From: Bacteroidota bacterium
Lineage (GTDB): Bacteria > Bacteroidota > Bacteroidia > UBA4408
Direction: 5' to 3'
Assembly: GCA_963169745.1 (NCBI GenBank)
Contig: CAUJCU010000015.1
Location: 103,134-146,004, forward strand
DNA: 42,871 nt
Shown here: piece by piece, positions 8,325 to 16,801 of the stretch
Position numbering within the stretch: the first letter of the stretch is position 1
How the letters are laid out: every line of letters begins with the position of its first letter
Made by a program: the position numbers and the translations under genes
Notes under the pieces: model-generated
What the model was told of the DNA's origin: nothing
Database searches by the model: none
The model's input: only the letters and a program-made list of their open reading frames with translations

Positions 8325-9731
8325 ATGAAAAAATTAATTCTTACTGTTGCAGTTGCTTTAATAACACACTTTGCAATATTTGCACAAGCTCCCAACAAAA
8401 TTAGCTATCAGGCTGTTGCGCGTGATAATAGCGGTAATACTTTGGCCAATACTGCCGTTGGATTTAGAATAAGTATATTACAAGGTGGTCCTTCTGGAAC
8501 TGCTGTTTACTCCGAAACACATAATATTTCTACCAATGCTTATGGTTTGGCTAATTTGGCAATTGGTAGTGGTGCCGTAGTATCTGGTAGTATGGCTACA
8601 ATTAATTGGGCTGCGGGCCCTTACTTTGTTCAGGTAGAAATGGACGCAGCCGGTGGTAGTAATTACGCAGTCATGGGAACTTCCGAATTGCTTTCAGTTC
8701 CTTATGCATTATATGCTGCTAATGCTCCACAAGGCCCACAAGGCCCACAAGGTCCTGCCGGAAATGATGGCGCTCCGGGTGCTCAAGGTCCACAAGGTCC
8801 TGCCGGAAATGATGGCGCTCCGGGTGCTCAAGGTCCACAAGGTCCTGCCGGAAATGATGGTGCTCCAGGTGCTCAAGGTCCACAAGGTCCTGCCGGAAAT
8901 GCTGGTGCTCAAGGTCCACAAGGTCCACAAGGCCCACAAGGTCCACAAGGACCTGCCGGAAGTGCTGGCCCACAAGGTCCTGCTGGCCCTGCCGGTAGCG
9001 CTAATATAAATGGAACAACCAATAACATGGTAAAGTTTACGGGCCCTACAACCGGAGGAAACTCAATTATTATAGACAATGGAACAAATATTGGAATTGG
9101 CACATCAACAATGACCCATAAACTGGAAGTGAACGGGAGTGGTAATTTTACACACACAAGCACAGGTACTACGCTTTCAGATGTTTCTTTAACGACAAAA
9201 TCAACTACCACCTCCGCAATTTGGTCTTCATTGGGCTTTGATAATGATGCTGGATCTACTTCTGGTATTATAGCTTTTAATGGGGCAAACTCTGTTGGTA
9301 CTTATATTTTCTTAGATGGGGGAAATACAACAGCACAAAACTGTCAGGCTCAGGCTTTTAATGCTGTCAGTGATCTTCGCTTAAAAAAGGATATCTTGGA
9401 GATTACTCAGTTTGAACAATACCTTGAAAAAATTAGAGGTGTACAATCTATTTCTTATCGTTATAAAAACGAAGATAATAATGTTAAACCACATATTGGT
9501 TTTGCTGCCCAATCATTACCAGATGGCGTTAAAGTTCCTTTAATTTCCGGAATAAAAGGTGACAACAACAACATTTATAGTGGGGTAAACTTAGCGGATA
9601 TGAATGGTTTCTTATTATTAGGAGTAAAAGCATTAGATGCAAAACAAACAGCCATGGAAAACACCATCAAAGAACAACAAGAGATTATTAAACAACTAAG
9701 TGCTAAAATTGAGGCATTAGAAAATAAATAA
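8325..9731 (+). CDS. Collagen-like repeat protein with S74-type C-terminal chaperone domain
   Basis: 468 residues. A signal peptide (1-20, ending FAQ) is followed by a domain (about 23-130, [11 protein letters not shown] to VPYALYA) that often heads secreted Bacteroidota fibre proteins. About 30 uninterrupted Gly-X-Y triplets run from residue 137 to 226, rich in GPQ and GPA, and should form a collagen-type triple helix. A beta-rich region (about 230-345) comes next, then SDLRLKKDI at 349-357, which matches the start of the intramolecular chaperone (peptidase S74) domain of phage tail spikes. The C-terminus (about 435-468) is a predicted coiled coil. The likely product is a trimeric surface fibre. 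It has no T9SS domain of its own. A strong terminator follows the gene. The S74 call rests on one motif and position. Confidence 0.85.
   Translation: MKKLILTVAVALITHFAIFAQAPNKISYQAVARDNSGNTLANTAVGFRISILQGGPSGTAVYSETHNISTNAYGLANLAIGSGAVVSGSMATINWAAGPYFVQVEMDAAGGSNYAVMGTSELLSVPYALYAANAPQGPQGPQGPAGNDGAPGAQGPQGPAGNDGAPGAQGPQGPAGNDGAPGAQGPQGPAGNAGAQGPQGPQGPQGPQGPAGSAGPQGPAGPAGSANINGTTNNMVKFTGPTTGGNSIIIDNGTNIGIGTSTMTHKLEVNGSGNFTHTSTGTTLSDVSLTTKSTTTSAIWSSLGFDNDAGSTSGIIAFNGANSVGTYIFLDGGNTTAQNCQAQAFNAVSDLRLKKDILEITQFEQYLEKIRGVQSISYRYKNEDNNVKPHIGFAAQSLPDGVKVPLISGIKGDNNNIYSGVNLADMNGFLLLGVKALDAKQTAMENTIKEQQEIIKQLSAKIEALENK
8751..8885 (+). repeat. 45-bp tandem repeat encoding collagen-like triplets
   Basis: Three head-to-tail 45-bp units at 8751, 8796 and 8841 encode [15 protein letters not shown]. 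The first two are identical and the third differs at two positions. A degenerate fourth unit and GPQ-rich triplets continue to about 9002. Repeats this similar can expand or contract by slippage without breaking the frame. Confidence 0.95.
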
Positions 9732-9751
9732 TACTGTTTTAATAGCAAATT

Positions 9752-9787
9752 GAAAGGCTGCTCCATTGGGGCAGCCTTTCTTGTTTT
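9752..9787 (+). terminator. Strong hairpin terminator between convergent genes
   Basis: GAAAGGCTGC (9752-9761) pairs perfectly with GCAGCCTTTC (9771-9780) around a 9-base loop, followed by TTGTTTT. It lies 20 bases after the collagen-like gene. The minus-strand gene ending at 9838 also runs into it, but its T-tract on that side is weak. Confidence 0.88.
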
Positions 9788-9837
9788 AAGAAATAATTAT
9801 ATTGAAAGAATATTAATGTTCATAAAATGAATGAAGT

Positions 9838-10806
9838 TTATTGAACCTTATAGTCAGCATTTAGTAAACGGTTTCCATCTTTATTGTGTACGGCATAATT
9901 AAACCCTTTTTGTAAGCAAAAAGAACCGTAGATTCCTTCTTTGTTTAGAGCTAAAAATCCAACTTGTATATCCCTAATTTTCTTGCGTTGCTTTTTGTAC
10001 ACGCGCTCTACTGCTTCTTTACAAGCTTCTTCCGGAGCTCTACCTTGTCGCATCAGCTCAACCACCAAATGACAACCGGCAATTCGAATTACCTCTTCAC
10101 CATGCCCGGTAGCTGTTGCGGCTCCAACCTCATTATCGACATACAGCCCTGCCCCAATAATAGGCGAATCACCAATGCGTCCATGCATTTTATACGCCAA
10201 ACCACTAGTGGTACAAGCTCCAGATAAATTACCCGCCTGATCTAAGGCAATCATTCCAATTGTATCATGGTTTTCAATATTTACCGGTGGCTGGTATTGA
10301 CTTGTTTTGAGCCACTCTCTCCATTCTTTCTCCGACTCGGGAGTAAGTAAGTTTTCCTTTTTAAAACCCTGACTCAGAGCAAAGGTTAAAGCACCTTCGC
10401 CAACGAGCATCACATGCGGTGTTTTTTGCATAACAGCTCGAGCTACCGAAATGGGATTTTTTATGTGTTCTAAACAGGCTACCGATCCTATATTTAGTTC
10501 ATGATCCATAATACAAGCATCTAGGGTTACCCTTCCATCACGATCAGGACGCCCACCATAACCAACACTTCGTTCATTAGGGTCTAACTCTACTAACCGA
10601 ACTCCTTGTTCAACAGCATCAAGGGCCTGTCCACCAGTGCTCAATATTTTCCATGCTTCCGCATTTGCTTGGAGTCCAAATCTCCAGGTACTTAATACAA
10701 TGGGTTTTTGTACTTCTTGAGCTAAAGCAGCTTGTCTCAATAACCCTAATGCACTAATAGACAGTGTCCCATTCTTAATAAAATTCCTTCGACTTTGTGT
10801 TTTCAT
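9838..10806 (-). CDS. Exported N4-(beta-N-acetylglucosaminyl)-L-asparaginase (glycosylasparaginase)
   Basis: 322 residues of the Ntn-hydrolase type 2 asparaginase family. The N-terminus MKTQSRRNFIKNG is a twin-arginine (Tat) signal followed by a hydrophobic stretch to about residue 29, so the folded enzyme is probably exported. The precursor should cleave itself at HD|T (180-182), freeing Thr182 as catalytic nucleophile. The substrate-loop phrases TWRFG (40-44) and HGRIGDSPIIGAG are those of glycosylasparaginase, which splits the GlcNAc-Asn bond of N-linked glycopeptides, rather than plant-type isoaspartyl peptidases. The gene stands alone. A TANNTTTG box lies 5 bases before the ATG, suggesting a leaderless mRNA. 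Confidence 0.9.
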   Translation of the reverse strand: MKTQSRRNFIKNGTLSISALGLLRQAALAQEVQKPIVLSTWRFGLQANAEAWKILSTGGQALDAVEQGVRLVELDPNERSVGYGGRPDRDGRVTLDACIMDHELNIGSVACLEHIKNPISVARAVMQKTPHVMLVGEGALTFALSQGFKKENLLTPESEKEWREWLKTSQYQPPVNIENHDTIGMIALDQAGNLSGACTTSGLAYKMHGRIGDSPIIGAGLYVDNEVGAATATGHGEEVIRIAGCHLVVELMRQGRAPEEACKEAVERVYKKQRKKIRDIQVGFLALNKEGIYGSFCLQKGFNYAVHNKDGNRLLNADYKVQ

Positions 10807-10811
10807 AAATT

Positions 10812-10819
10812 CAAATATA
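10812..10819 (-). promoter_or_regulatory. Candidate -7 box (TATATTTG) for the glycosylasparaginase gene
   Basis: On the minus strand the sequence reads TATATTTG-AATTT-ATG. The box fully matches TANNTTTG, and a TTG lies 22 bases upstream of it. Transcription about 7 bases after the box would begin at or within the start codon. Confidence 0.45.
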
Positions 10820-11025
10820 GTATGATATATTTATAAATGTACAATATAAATTAAGAGTAGAAAACAGCTATTTATTTATTGTTTTATAATTCCTTTTTAG
10901 AATAAATTTTACACCTCGAAACACATTTTGTTAAAACCTCTAAAACCCTTGCTATAAAAGGGATTCAGAAGATTTGCTTTAACAATTATTAACAGCAAAT
11001 AAGCACTAATGACATACGTCTAACT

Positions 11026-11033
11026 TAATTTTG
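11026..11033 (+). promoter_or_regulatory. Candidate -7 box (TAATTTTG) for the moxR-bat operon
   Basis: TAATTTTG matches TANNTTTG and ends 33 bases before the ATG at 11067. A transcript starting about 7 bases later would exclude the upstream in-frame TTG at 11031, supporting the ATG as start. The -33 position does not match. Confidence 0.4.
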
Positions 11034-11066
11034 TATGCGATAAACAAACAAATTTTATATATTAAA

Positions 11067-12065
11067 ATGGAAACATCAGCCGTTGACATTCGCGAACTAA
11101 ACGAAAGGATTCAAAAAGAAAGCGCCTTTATTGACTTAATCAATATGGAGATGGATAAAGTAATAATAGGACAGCGTTATATGGTAGAGCGTTTACTTAT
11201 TGGATTACTCTCAAACGGTCACATCCTTTTAGAAGGAGTACCGGGTTTAGCAAAAACATTAGCTATTAAATCACTTTCCGCTACTATTCATGCCAATTTT
11301 AGTCGTATTCAGTTTACTCCTGATTTATTGCCTGCAGATGTTATTGGAACGATGATATATAATCAGAAAAAAGAAGAATTTACGGTTCGTCAAGGTCCTA
11401 TTTTCTCTAATTTTATATTAGCTGATGAGATAAACCGGGCCCCAGCCAAGGTACAAAGCGCTCTACTAGAAGCAATGCAAGAAAGACAAGTAACCATAAG
11501 CGACCAAACATACAAACTACCGGAACCTTTTTTAGTTTTAGCCACTCAAAATCCTGTTGAACAAGAAGGAACTTATCCATTGCCCGAAGCACAAGTGGAC
11601 AGATTTATGTTGAAGGTTGTTATAGGGTACCCATCAAAAGATGAGGAAAAGAAAATTATTCGTCAAAATGTATCATCAACTTTTCCAAAAACCAATACGG
11701 TTATACAACCAAGTGATATTATAAAAGCCCGTCAGGTGGTGCGTGATGTTTACATGGACGAGAAAATTGAACAATATATCGTAGATATTGTTTTTGCTAC
11801 TCGTTTTCCGGCCGACTACAAGCTAAGCAAATTAACCCAAATGATAAACTTTGGAGCTTCACCCAGAGCTAGTATCAATTTAGCTATGGCGGCCAAAGCT
11901 TATGCTTTTATTAAGCGAAGAGGTTACGTAATTCCAGAGGATGTTCGTGCTATTTGTGCTGATGTTATGCGTCACAGGATAGGACTGACTTACGAAGCAG
12001 AGGCAGAAAATATAACTTCTGAACACATTATCAACGAAATTCTAAATATGGTAGAAGTACCATAA
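11067..12065 (+). CDS. MoxR-family AAA+ ATPase
   Basis: 332 residues from the ATG at 11067; an in-frame TTG at 11031 would add 12 unlikely residues. The AAA+ core shows Walker A GVPGLAKT (57-64), Walker B ILADEINR (117-124), and the sensor region ATQNPVEQEGTYPLPEAQVDRF near 159-180, a MoxR hallmark. A C-terminal lid domain follows. MoxR ATPases act as chaperone-like partners of vWA-domain proteins, helping assembly or metal insertion. That fits here: it heads a run of DUF58 and three vWA-fold proteins. It is 41 bases ahead of the DUF58 gene and is the probable first gene of the operon to 19423. The cytoplasmic location is inferred from the lack of a signal peptide. Confidence 0.95.
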   Translation: METSAVDIRELNERIQKESAFIDLINMEMDKVIIGQRYMVERLLIGLLSNGHILLEGVPGLAKTLAIKSLSATIHANFSRIQFTPDLLPADVIGTMIYNQKKEEFTVRQGPIFSNFILADEINRAPAKVQSALLEAMQERQVTISDQTYKLPEPFLVLATQNPVEQEGTYPLPEAQVDRFMLKVVIGYPSKDEEKKIIRQNVSSTFPKTNTVIQPSDIIKARQVVRDVYMDEKIEQYIVDIVFATRFPADYKLSKLTQMINFGASPRASINLAMAAKAYAFIKRRGYVIPEDVRAICADVMRHRIGLTYEAEAENITSEHIINEILNMVEVP

Positions 12066-12106
12066 TTTTTAATGATTTGGTCTTGCCTGAAATAGTATAG
12101 AATAGT

Positions 12107-12976
12107 ATGGATTCAGTCGATCTGATAAAGAAAGTACGAAAAATTGAGATTAAGTCACGAGGGCTTTCTTCACAAATTTTCTCTGGTGAGTATCATAGTA
12201 AATTTAAAGGTCGTGGTATGGCCTTTAGCGAAGTTCGTGAGTACCAGCCGGGTGATGATATCAGAACAATTGACTGGAACGTTACAGCCCGATTCAATCA
12301 TCCCTTTGTAAAAGTTTTTGAAGAGGAACGAGAGATGACTTTGATGTTATTAGTGGATATTAGTGCCTCTGAAAACTTTGGAACAAAAAAGCAATTAAAA
12401 CAAGATCTTCTAACAGAACTTTGTGCTGTATTGGCATTTTCGGCTATGCAAAACAATGATAAAATTGGAGTTATTTTCTTTTCAGATAAAATAGAAAAGT
12501 TTATTCCACCTCAAAAAGGAAGAACTCATGTTTTAAGAATTATCAGAGAATTGATAGAATTTAAACCACAGCATAAAAGTACTGATATTGCGTTTGCTTT
12601 ACGCTATTTTAATAATATGGTAAAGAAAAGATGTACGGCCTTTTTAATTTCTGATTTTATTGATGATGATTTTGAAGATGCTTTAAAAATTGCTGGAAGA
12701 AAACATGATTTGATAGCCATAAGGCTTTATGATGAACTGGAATTAAAATTGCCAGAAGTAGGTTTGATAAATTTACGCGATAGTGAGTCAGGAAAGACCC
12801 TATGGGTTGATACTTCCAGTCGCGAATTCCAGCACCTTTATAGATCTAAATCCTTAGAATTTACGGATAAGTTAGCTGCAATTTTTAAGAGAAATGGTAT
12901 TGATTTTACAGCTATAGCTACACATCAAAACTATGTAAAGCCATTAATTGATTTATTTAAAAAGAGAGGAGGATAG
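12107..12976 (+). CDS. DUF58 domain protein (vWA-like), Bat operon
   Basis: 289 residues, no signal peptide. The DUF58 signature REYQPGDDIRTIDWNVTAR runs at about 44-62. A vWA-like fold follows, with the metal-site start DISAS at 84-88 and later FFSDK and ISDFIDDDF segments. DUF58 proteins are regular genomic partners of MoxR ATPases, and the pair is thought to act on envelope proteins; the biochemical role is not established. It lies between moxR and the BatD-like gene. Its last codons (AGG AGG-like purines before the TAG) may double as the ribosome-binding site of the next gene, whose ATG is 5 bases after the stop. Confidence 0.92.
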   Translation: MDSVDLIKKVRKIEIKSRGLSSQIFSGEYHSKFKGRGMAFSEVREYQPGDDIRTIDWNVTARFNHPFVKVFEEEREMTLMLLVDISASENFGTKKQLKQDLLTELCAVLAFSAMQNNDKIGVIFFSDKIEKFIPPQKGRTHVLRIIRELIEFKPQHKSTDIAFALRYFNNMVKKRCTAFLISDFIDDDFEDALKIAGRKHDLIAIRLYDELELKLPEVGLINLRDSESGKTLWVDTSSREFQHLYRSKSLEFTDKLAAIFKRNGIDFTAIATHQNYVKPLIDLFKKRGG

Positions 12977-12981
12977 TACTT

Positions 12982-13938
12982 ATGTTTTCGAGCAAATATT
13001 TTAAATATAGGGCTTTGCAAATCGCTTTTGCAATACTATTGTATAGTGTGTCATCAAAGGCACAAGAACTGCATGTTTCGGCTGTTTTAGATTCTAACAA
13101 TATCAAAATAGGAAAACAATCACACATAATTTTAAAAGCTATTGCTTCAAAGGGAATATCAGTTGTTTTTCCTGAAGTGAAAGATTCACTTACTTCACAT
13201 GTTGAACTCTTGAGCAGTAGTAAAATAGATACTGTGTCCGCAGGCAATAAAATTACTTATCAGCAAAAGTTAGTCATAACAGCTTTTGATAGTGGCTATT
13301 TTCCTATACCCCCTTTTGCGTTTACCATAAAGGGCGATAGTTCAAAGAAATTTGAAACAGAGGCTTTGCTCTTTGTGGTGCAAACAGTACCGGTAGATAC
13401 GACTCAAGCTATTAAAAGTATAAAAGGCCCTATTACTCCAGCTTGGAGCATTTTTGAAATTCAAAACGAAATTCTTGCAGCACTGCTAATTATTTTACTT
13501 GTAATTGCTCTGTTTTACTATCTAAAGCACCGGAAAAAAACAATTATTGAAACTCCTGCAGAGCCTGTAATTACCAAACCAGCCGATGAGATTGCTCTAG
13601 AAGCATTACAAAAATTACGTGAGCAAAAGCTTTGGCAACAAGGAAAAGTAAAAGAATATCACATAATTATTTCAGACACGATTAGAGCATACTTAGAAAG
13701 AAAATTTTCAGTAGGTGCTATGGAAATGACTAGTGATGAAATATTGAAGAGTGTGCGTTTATTGATTACCGACCAACCAACCAAATCAAAGCTTAAGAGT
13801 GTGTTGATACTGAGCGATATGGTTAAGTTTGCCAAAGAAGTGCCACTTCCTCTCGAAAACGAAGCCAGCATTGACAATGCTATAGAGTTTGTAAAGTTGA
13901 CTACAATACCATTACAAAAGGAGGATTTAAAAGTATGA
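12982..13938 (+). CDS. BatD-like single-pass membrane protein of the Bat operon
   Basis: 318 residues. The signal peptide ends SSKAQ near 28. A beta-rich periplasmic domain (about 30-150, starting LHVSAVLDSNNIKIGKQ) resembles the repeated N-terminal units of BatD. A single membrane helix (about 163-182, ILAALLIILLVIALFYYL) follows, then a basic and then helical cytoplasmic part (about 195-318). It looks like a short BatD with one extracytoplasmic domain, and such a gene commonly sits between DUF58 and batA in Bacteroidota. A purine-rich GAGAGGAGG just before the start is one of the few Shine-Dalgarno-like sites here. Its 3' end overlaps batA by 4 bases, implying coupled translation. No enzyme motif is seen; the role is unknown beyond the operon context. 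Confidence 0.75.
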   Translation: MFSSKYFKYRALQIAFAILLYSVSSKAQELHVSAVLDSNNIKIGKQSHIILKAIASKGISVVFPEVKDSLTSHVELLSSSKIDTVSAGNKITYQQKLVITAFDSGYFPIPPFAFTIKGDSSKKFETEALLFVVQTVPVDTTQAIKSIKGPITPAWSIFEIQNEILAALLIILLVIALFYYLKHRKKTIIETPAEPVITKPADEIALEALQKLREQKLWQQGKVKEYHIIISDTIRAYLERKFSVGAMEMTSDEILKSVRLLITDQPTKSKLKSVLILSDMVKFAKEVPLPLENEASIDNAIEFVKLTTIPLQKEDLKV

Positions 13939-14945
13939 AAGACATAAGCTTTGCTAATCCAAATTTTTTGTGGCTGCTGTTATTTATTCCACTAATCACT
14001 GCATGGTATATTTATAAGAGTTATTATCGTGCTAATACATTATCCTTTTCATCGAAAACGTTGTTTAAGAATAGCTTTCTTAAGAAAACTCTGAAAGCCT
14101 ATTTACGTCATATCCCTTTTATACTGCGAAACATTACGTTGATCTTATTAATTATTGCTTTAGCACGGCCTCAATCAAAGCATAGTTGGCAGGATATAAA
14201 AACCGAGGGAATAGATATAGTCTTGGCTGTAGATATATCAGCATCTATGTTGGCTAAAGATTTAAAACCCAATCGCTTGGAGGCTAGTAAAGCTGTTGCT
14301 TCCGATTTTATTGATAAGCGCCCTGACGATCGCATTGGCTTGGTAATTTTTAGCGGAGAAAGCTTTACGCAATGCCCCTTAACAACAGATCATGCGGTTT
14401 TGAAAAACCTTTTTTCATCAATTAAGACAGGAATCTTGCAAGATGGTACCGCTATTGGAATGGGATTAGCAACAGCAGTCAGCCGCCTTAAAGACAGTAA
14501 AGCAAAAAGCAAAGTAATTATTTTGCTCACAGATGGGGTAAACAACTCTGGCTCCATAGCACCCGAGCTTGCGGCCGATTTGGCGCGTCCATTTGGTATC
14601 AGAATTTATACCATTGGGGTAGGAACAACCGGTATGGCCTATTCACCTGTAGGAATTTATCCCAACGGGCAGTATGTGTACGATTATGTTAAAGTTGAAA
14701 TTGATGAAAAAGTACTAAAGAAAATATCAGATACAACAGGAGGGAAGTATTTCAGAGCTACTGATAATACAAAACTAAAAGAAATATACAAAGAAATTGA
14801 TAAGTTAGAAAAATCAATTATTGAAGAGAAACAATACTCACGAAAATCAGAACTTTTTCTACCCTTAGCTATTGGCGCACTGGTGCTTTTGTTGTTGGAA
14901 TTTATACTTAAAAATACTATATTTAGAACAATTACAGGAAGTTGA
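13935..14945 (+). CDS. batA: BatA: vWA-domain membrane protein
   Basis: 336 residues. Two membrane segments lie at about 10-26 and 60-78, and one near the C-terminus (about 312-330). Between them is a von Willebrand factor A domain whose metal-ion-dependent adhesion site begins DISAS at 100-104, with the companion segments CPLTTDHAV and LLTDGVNNSG. The topology matches BatA of the Bacteroides aerotolerance operon, where the loss of bat genes impairs growth under oxygen stress. It should sit in the inner membrane with its vWA domain available to MoxR. It overlaps the upstream gene by 4 bases (ATGA) and ends 1 base before batB. BatA and BatB are close paralogues; the naming here follows gene order. 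Confidence 0.93.
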   Translation: MKDISFANPNFLWLLLFIPLITAWYIYKSYYRANTLSFSSKTLFKNSFLKKTLKAYLRHIPFILRNITLILLIIALARPQSKHSWQDIKTEGIDIVLAVDISASMLAKDLKPNRLEASKAVASDFIDKRPDDRIGLVIFSGESFTQCPLTTDHAVLKNLFSSIKTGILQDGTAIGMGLATAVSRLKDSKAKSKVIILLTDGVNNSGSIAPELAADLARPFGIRIYTIGVGTTGMAYSPVGIYPNGQYVYDYVKVEIDEKVLKKISDTTGGKYFRATDNTKLKEIYKEIDKLEKSIIEEKQYSRKSELFLPLAIGALVLLLLEFILKNTIFRTITGS

Positions 14946-14946
14946 T

Positions 14947-15987
14947 ATGGGATTTCGATTTGAAAATATTTTGTTTTTATATGGTTTACTGATTATTCCG
15001 GTATTACTATTTGCTATTATTTTTATTTTAAGATGGAGAAATCGAACATTATTAAAGATTGCTGAATTACCTCTGTTACCCGTAATTATTCCCCATATAT
15101 CACGTACCAAAATTATTTGGCGTTATATACTTTTTTGTATATCCATAGCACTTCTTATAATTGCTATTGCAAATCCACAATTTGGAACAAAATTAGAAGA
15201 AGTAAAACGAAAAGGAATTGAGATTATGATTGTTCTTGATGTATCTAACAGTATGCGTGCTCAAGATTTAGCTCCCAATCGATTGGAAAATGCAAAACAA
15301 TCTATAGGCCGTTTAATAAATAATTTGAATGATGACAAAATTGGTATTGTTGTTTTTGCTGGTCAAAGTTATGTTCAACTACCTATTACAACCGATTATA
15401 GCTCGGCTAAGCTTTTTTTAGATAATATATCAACTGATATGATAGCCACCCAAGGAACAGCAATTGGCTCAGCTATTGATTTGGCGCGTGAATCGTTTGA
15501 TGCAAAAAGTGAAACACAAAAAGCCATAATTGTAATAACTGATGGTGAAAATCATGAAGACGATGCTATACAAGCCGCTAAAACTGCTGCCGAAAATGGA
15601 ATTAATGTTTTTACTATTGGAGTTGGCTCTGAAGCAGGAGTTCCTTTACCTATAATAATCAATGGGGCTGTTTCCTCATATCGAAAAGACAATGAAGGAA
15701 ATACGATAATTTCAAAGTTAAATGCTACTTTGCTCAAAGATGTTGCAGCTGCAGGCAAAGGTATTTACGTACAAGCAGGTAAAAGTCAATCGGCTTTAAA
15801 TGTGGTTATGAACGAGCTGAATAAAATGGATAAAAAAGAGTATGCCTCTAAAAAATATACCGATTATGAGGGACGCTTCCAATTCTTCATTGCAGCATGT
15901 ATCGTGCTTTTAATTGTTGAAAGTACACTATCTGAACGAAAAAGCAAACTGCTTAAAAAGTTGAATTTGTTTAATGAAAAAGAATAA
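14947..15987 (+). CDS. batB: BatB: vWA-domain membrane protein
   Basis: 346 residues from the ATG at 14947 (MGFRFENILF). An in-frame TTG at 14872 would overlap batA by 74 bases and add non-hydrophobic residues, so I rejected it. The layout copies BatA: two N-terminal membrane segments (about 10-29 and 57-75), a vWA domain with the MIDAS start DVSNS at 98-102, LPITTDYSS, and VITDGENHED, then a C-terminal helix (about 315-330). It is the paralogue of BatA one base upstream. The two probably form a membrane assembly with the other Bat proteins. The 3' end lies immediately before or overlaps batC, depending on the batC start. Confidence 0.93.
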   Translation: MGFRFENILFLYGLLIIPVLLFAIIFILRWRNRTLLKIAELPLLPVIIPHISRTKIIWRYILFCISIALLIIAIANPQFGTKLEEVKRKGIEIMIVLDVSNSMRAQDLAPNRLENAKQSIGRLINNLNDDKIGIVVFAGQSYVQLPITTDYSSAKLFLDNISTDMIATQGTAIGSAIDLARESFDAKSETQKAIIVITDGENHEDDAIQAAKTAAENGINVFTIGVGSEAGVPLPIIINGAVSSYRKDNEGNTIISKLNATLLKDVAAAGKGIYVQAGKSQSALNVVMNELNKMDKKEYASKKYTDYEGRFQFFIAACIVLLIVESTLSERKSKLLKKLNLFNEKE

Positions 15988-16009
15988 TAAAATGAAAAGA
16001 GGACAGAAA

Positions 16010-16747
16010 ATGAAACCAATCAAGCTGCAGCTTTTCCTAATTATGTCTTTGATTTTTCAAATTTCATGGGCACAAAAAGAAAATAAGGATATTAGAAGCG
16101 GTAATAAGCTGTATCAGGACAAAAAATATGAAGCTGCAGAAAAAAAATACAAAGAGGCTTTATCAAAAAATAAAGATTCACATGTTGCCGGCTTTAACTT
16201 AGGTGATGCATTTTATGAGCAAAAAAAGTACAATGAAGCGGTAGATCAATTTAATCTCTTTTCCAAAAATGCAAAAAACACGAAAGAGCAGGCAGAGGCA
16301 TTTCATAATTTAGGTAATGCTTATCTCCAAGCCAATAAATATCAGGAAAGTATTAATGCTTATAAAAGCGCTTTAAAATTGAGTCCGAATGACAACGATA
16401 CACGCTATAATCTTGCTTATGCACAAGCTAAATTAGTTCAACAGCAACAACAACAGGAGCAGAATAAAGATAAAAATCAAGACAAAAAGGATAAACAAGA
16501 TAATCAGGATAAACAAGACAATCAAAAGCAAAAAGACAAGTCGGAGCAAAATAAAGAAAAGCAAGATAAACAAGAACAGCAACAGAAAGAAGAACAACAG
16601 AAAGAAGCACAGAAAAATCCTAAAATGAGCAAAGAAGATGCAGAACGATTATTGAATGCTTTAAATAATAAAGAGAAGGATTTGCATGAAAAGATGAAAA
16701 AGAAAGATGGGCAAGAAGTTAGAATTCACATTGAGAAAGACTGGTAA
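16010..16747 (+). CDS. batC: BatC: exported TPR protein with charged low-complexity tail
   Basis: About 245 residues. Three in-frame ATGs (15974, 15992, 16010) are possible. I chose 16010 because it gives a clean signal peptide (MKPIKLQLF to SWAQ) and is preceded by a Shine-Dalgarno-like AGAGGACAG. The first two would place Lys/Arg-rich residues ahead of it and the first overlaps batB by 14 bases. Three tetratricopeptide repeats span about 25-130. A striking Lys/Gln/Asp/Glu-rich stretch (about 140-205) follows, then a conserved-looking end with MSKEDAERLLNALNN. TPR domains bind other proteins, so it is probably a periplasmic scaffold for BatA/BatB. Codons in the low-complexity stretch are almost all purine-rich. 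Confidence 0.88.
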   Translation: MKPIKLQLFLIMSLIFQISWAQKENKDIRSGNKLYQDKKYEAAEKKYKEALSKNKDSHVAGFNLGDAFYEQKKYNEAVDQFNLFSKNAKNTKEQAEAFHNLGNAYLQANKYQESINAYKSALKLSPNDNDTRYNLAYAQAKLVQQQQQQEQNKDKNQDKKDKQDNQDKQDNQKQKDKSEQNKEKQDKQEQQQKEEQQKEAQKNPKMSKEDAERLLNALNNKEKDLHEKMKKKDGQEVRIHIEKDW

Positions 16748-16801
16748 CCAAAGTTAATTTATTTTCAAAGTTTGCAAATTACATAAGGAATGGGAAAAAT
16801 C

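Noticed and set aside
8653-9009. Open frames on both strands across the collagen-like region (8653-9009 plus; 8709-8975, 8719-8973 and 8909-9211 minus)
   Set aside because: They are by-products of the GC-richer 45-bp repeats: their translations are simple periodic repeats without start context, and the collagen frame has a signal peptide, an ordered domain structure and a terminator.
14872-14946. Upstream TTG start for batB
   Set aside because: It would overlap batA by 74 bases and put non-hydrophobic residues before a membrane segment; the ATG at 14947, one base after the batA stop, is preferred. The same reasoning excludes TTG starts at 1855, 11031 and 37443.
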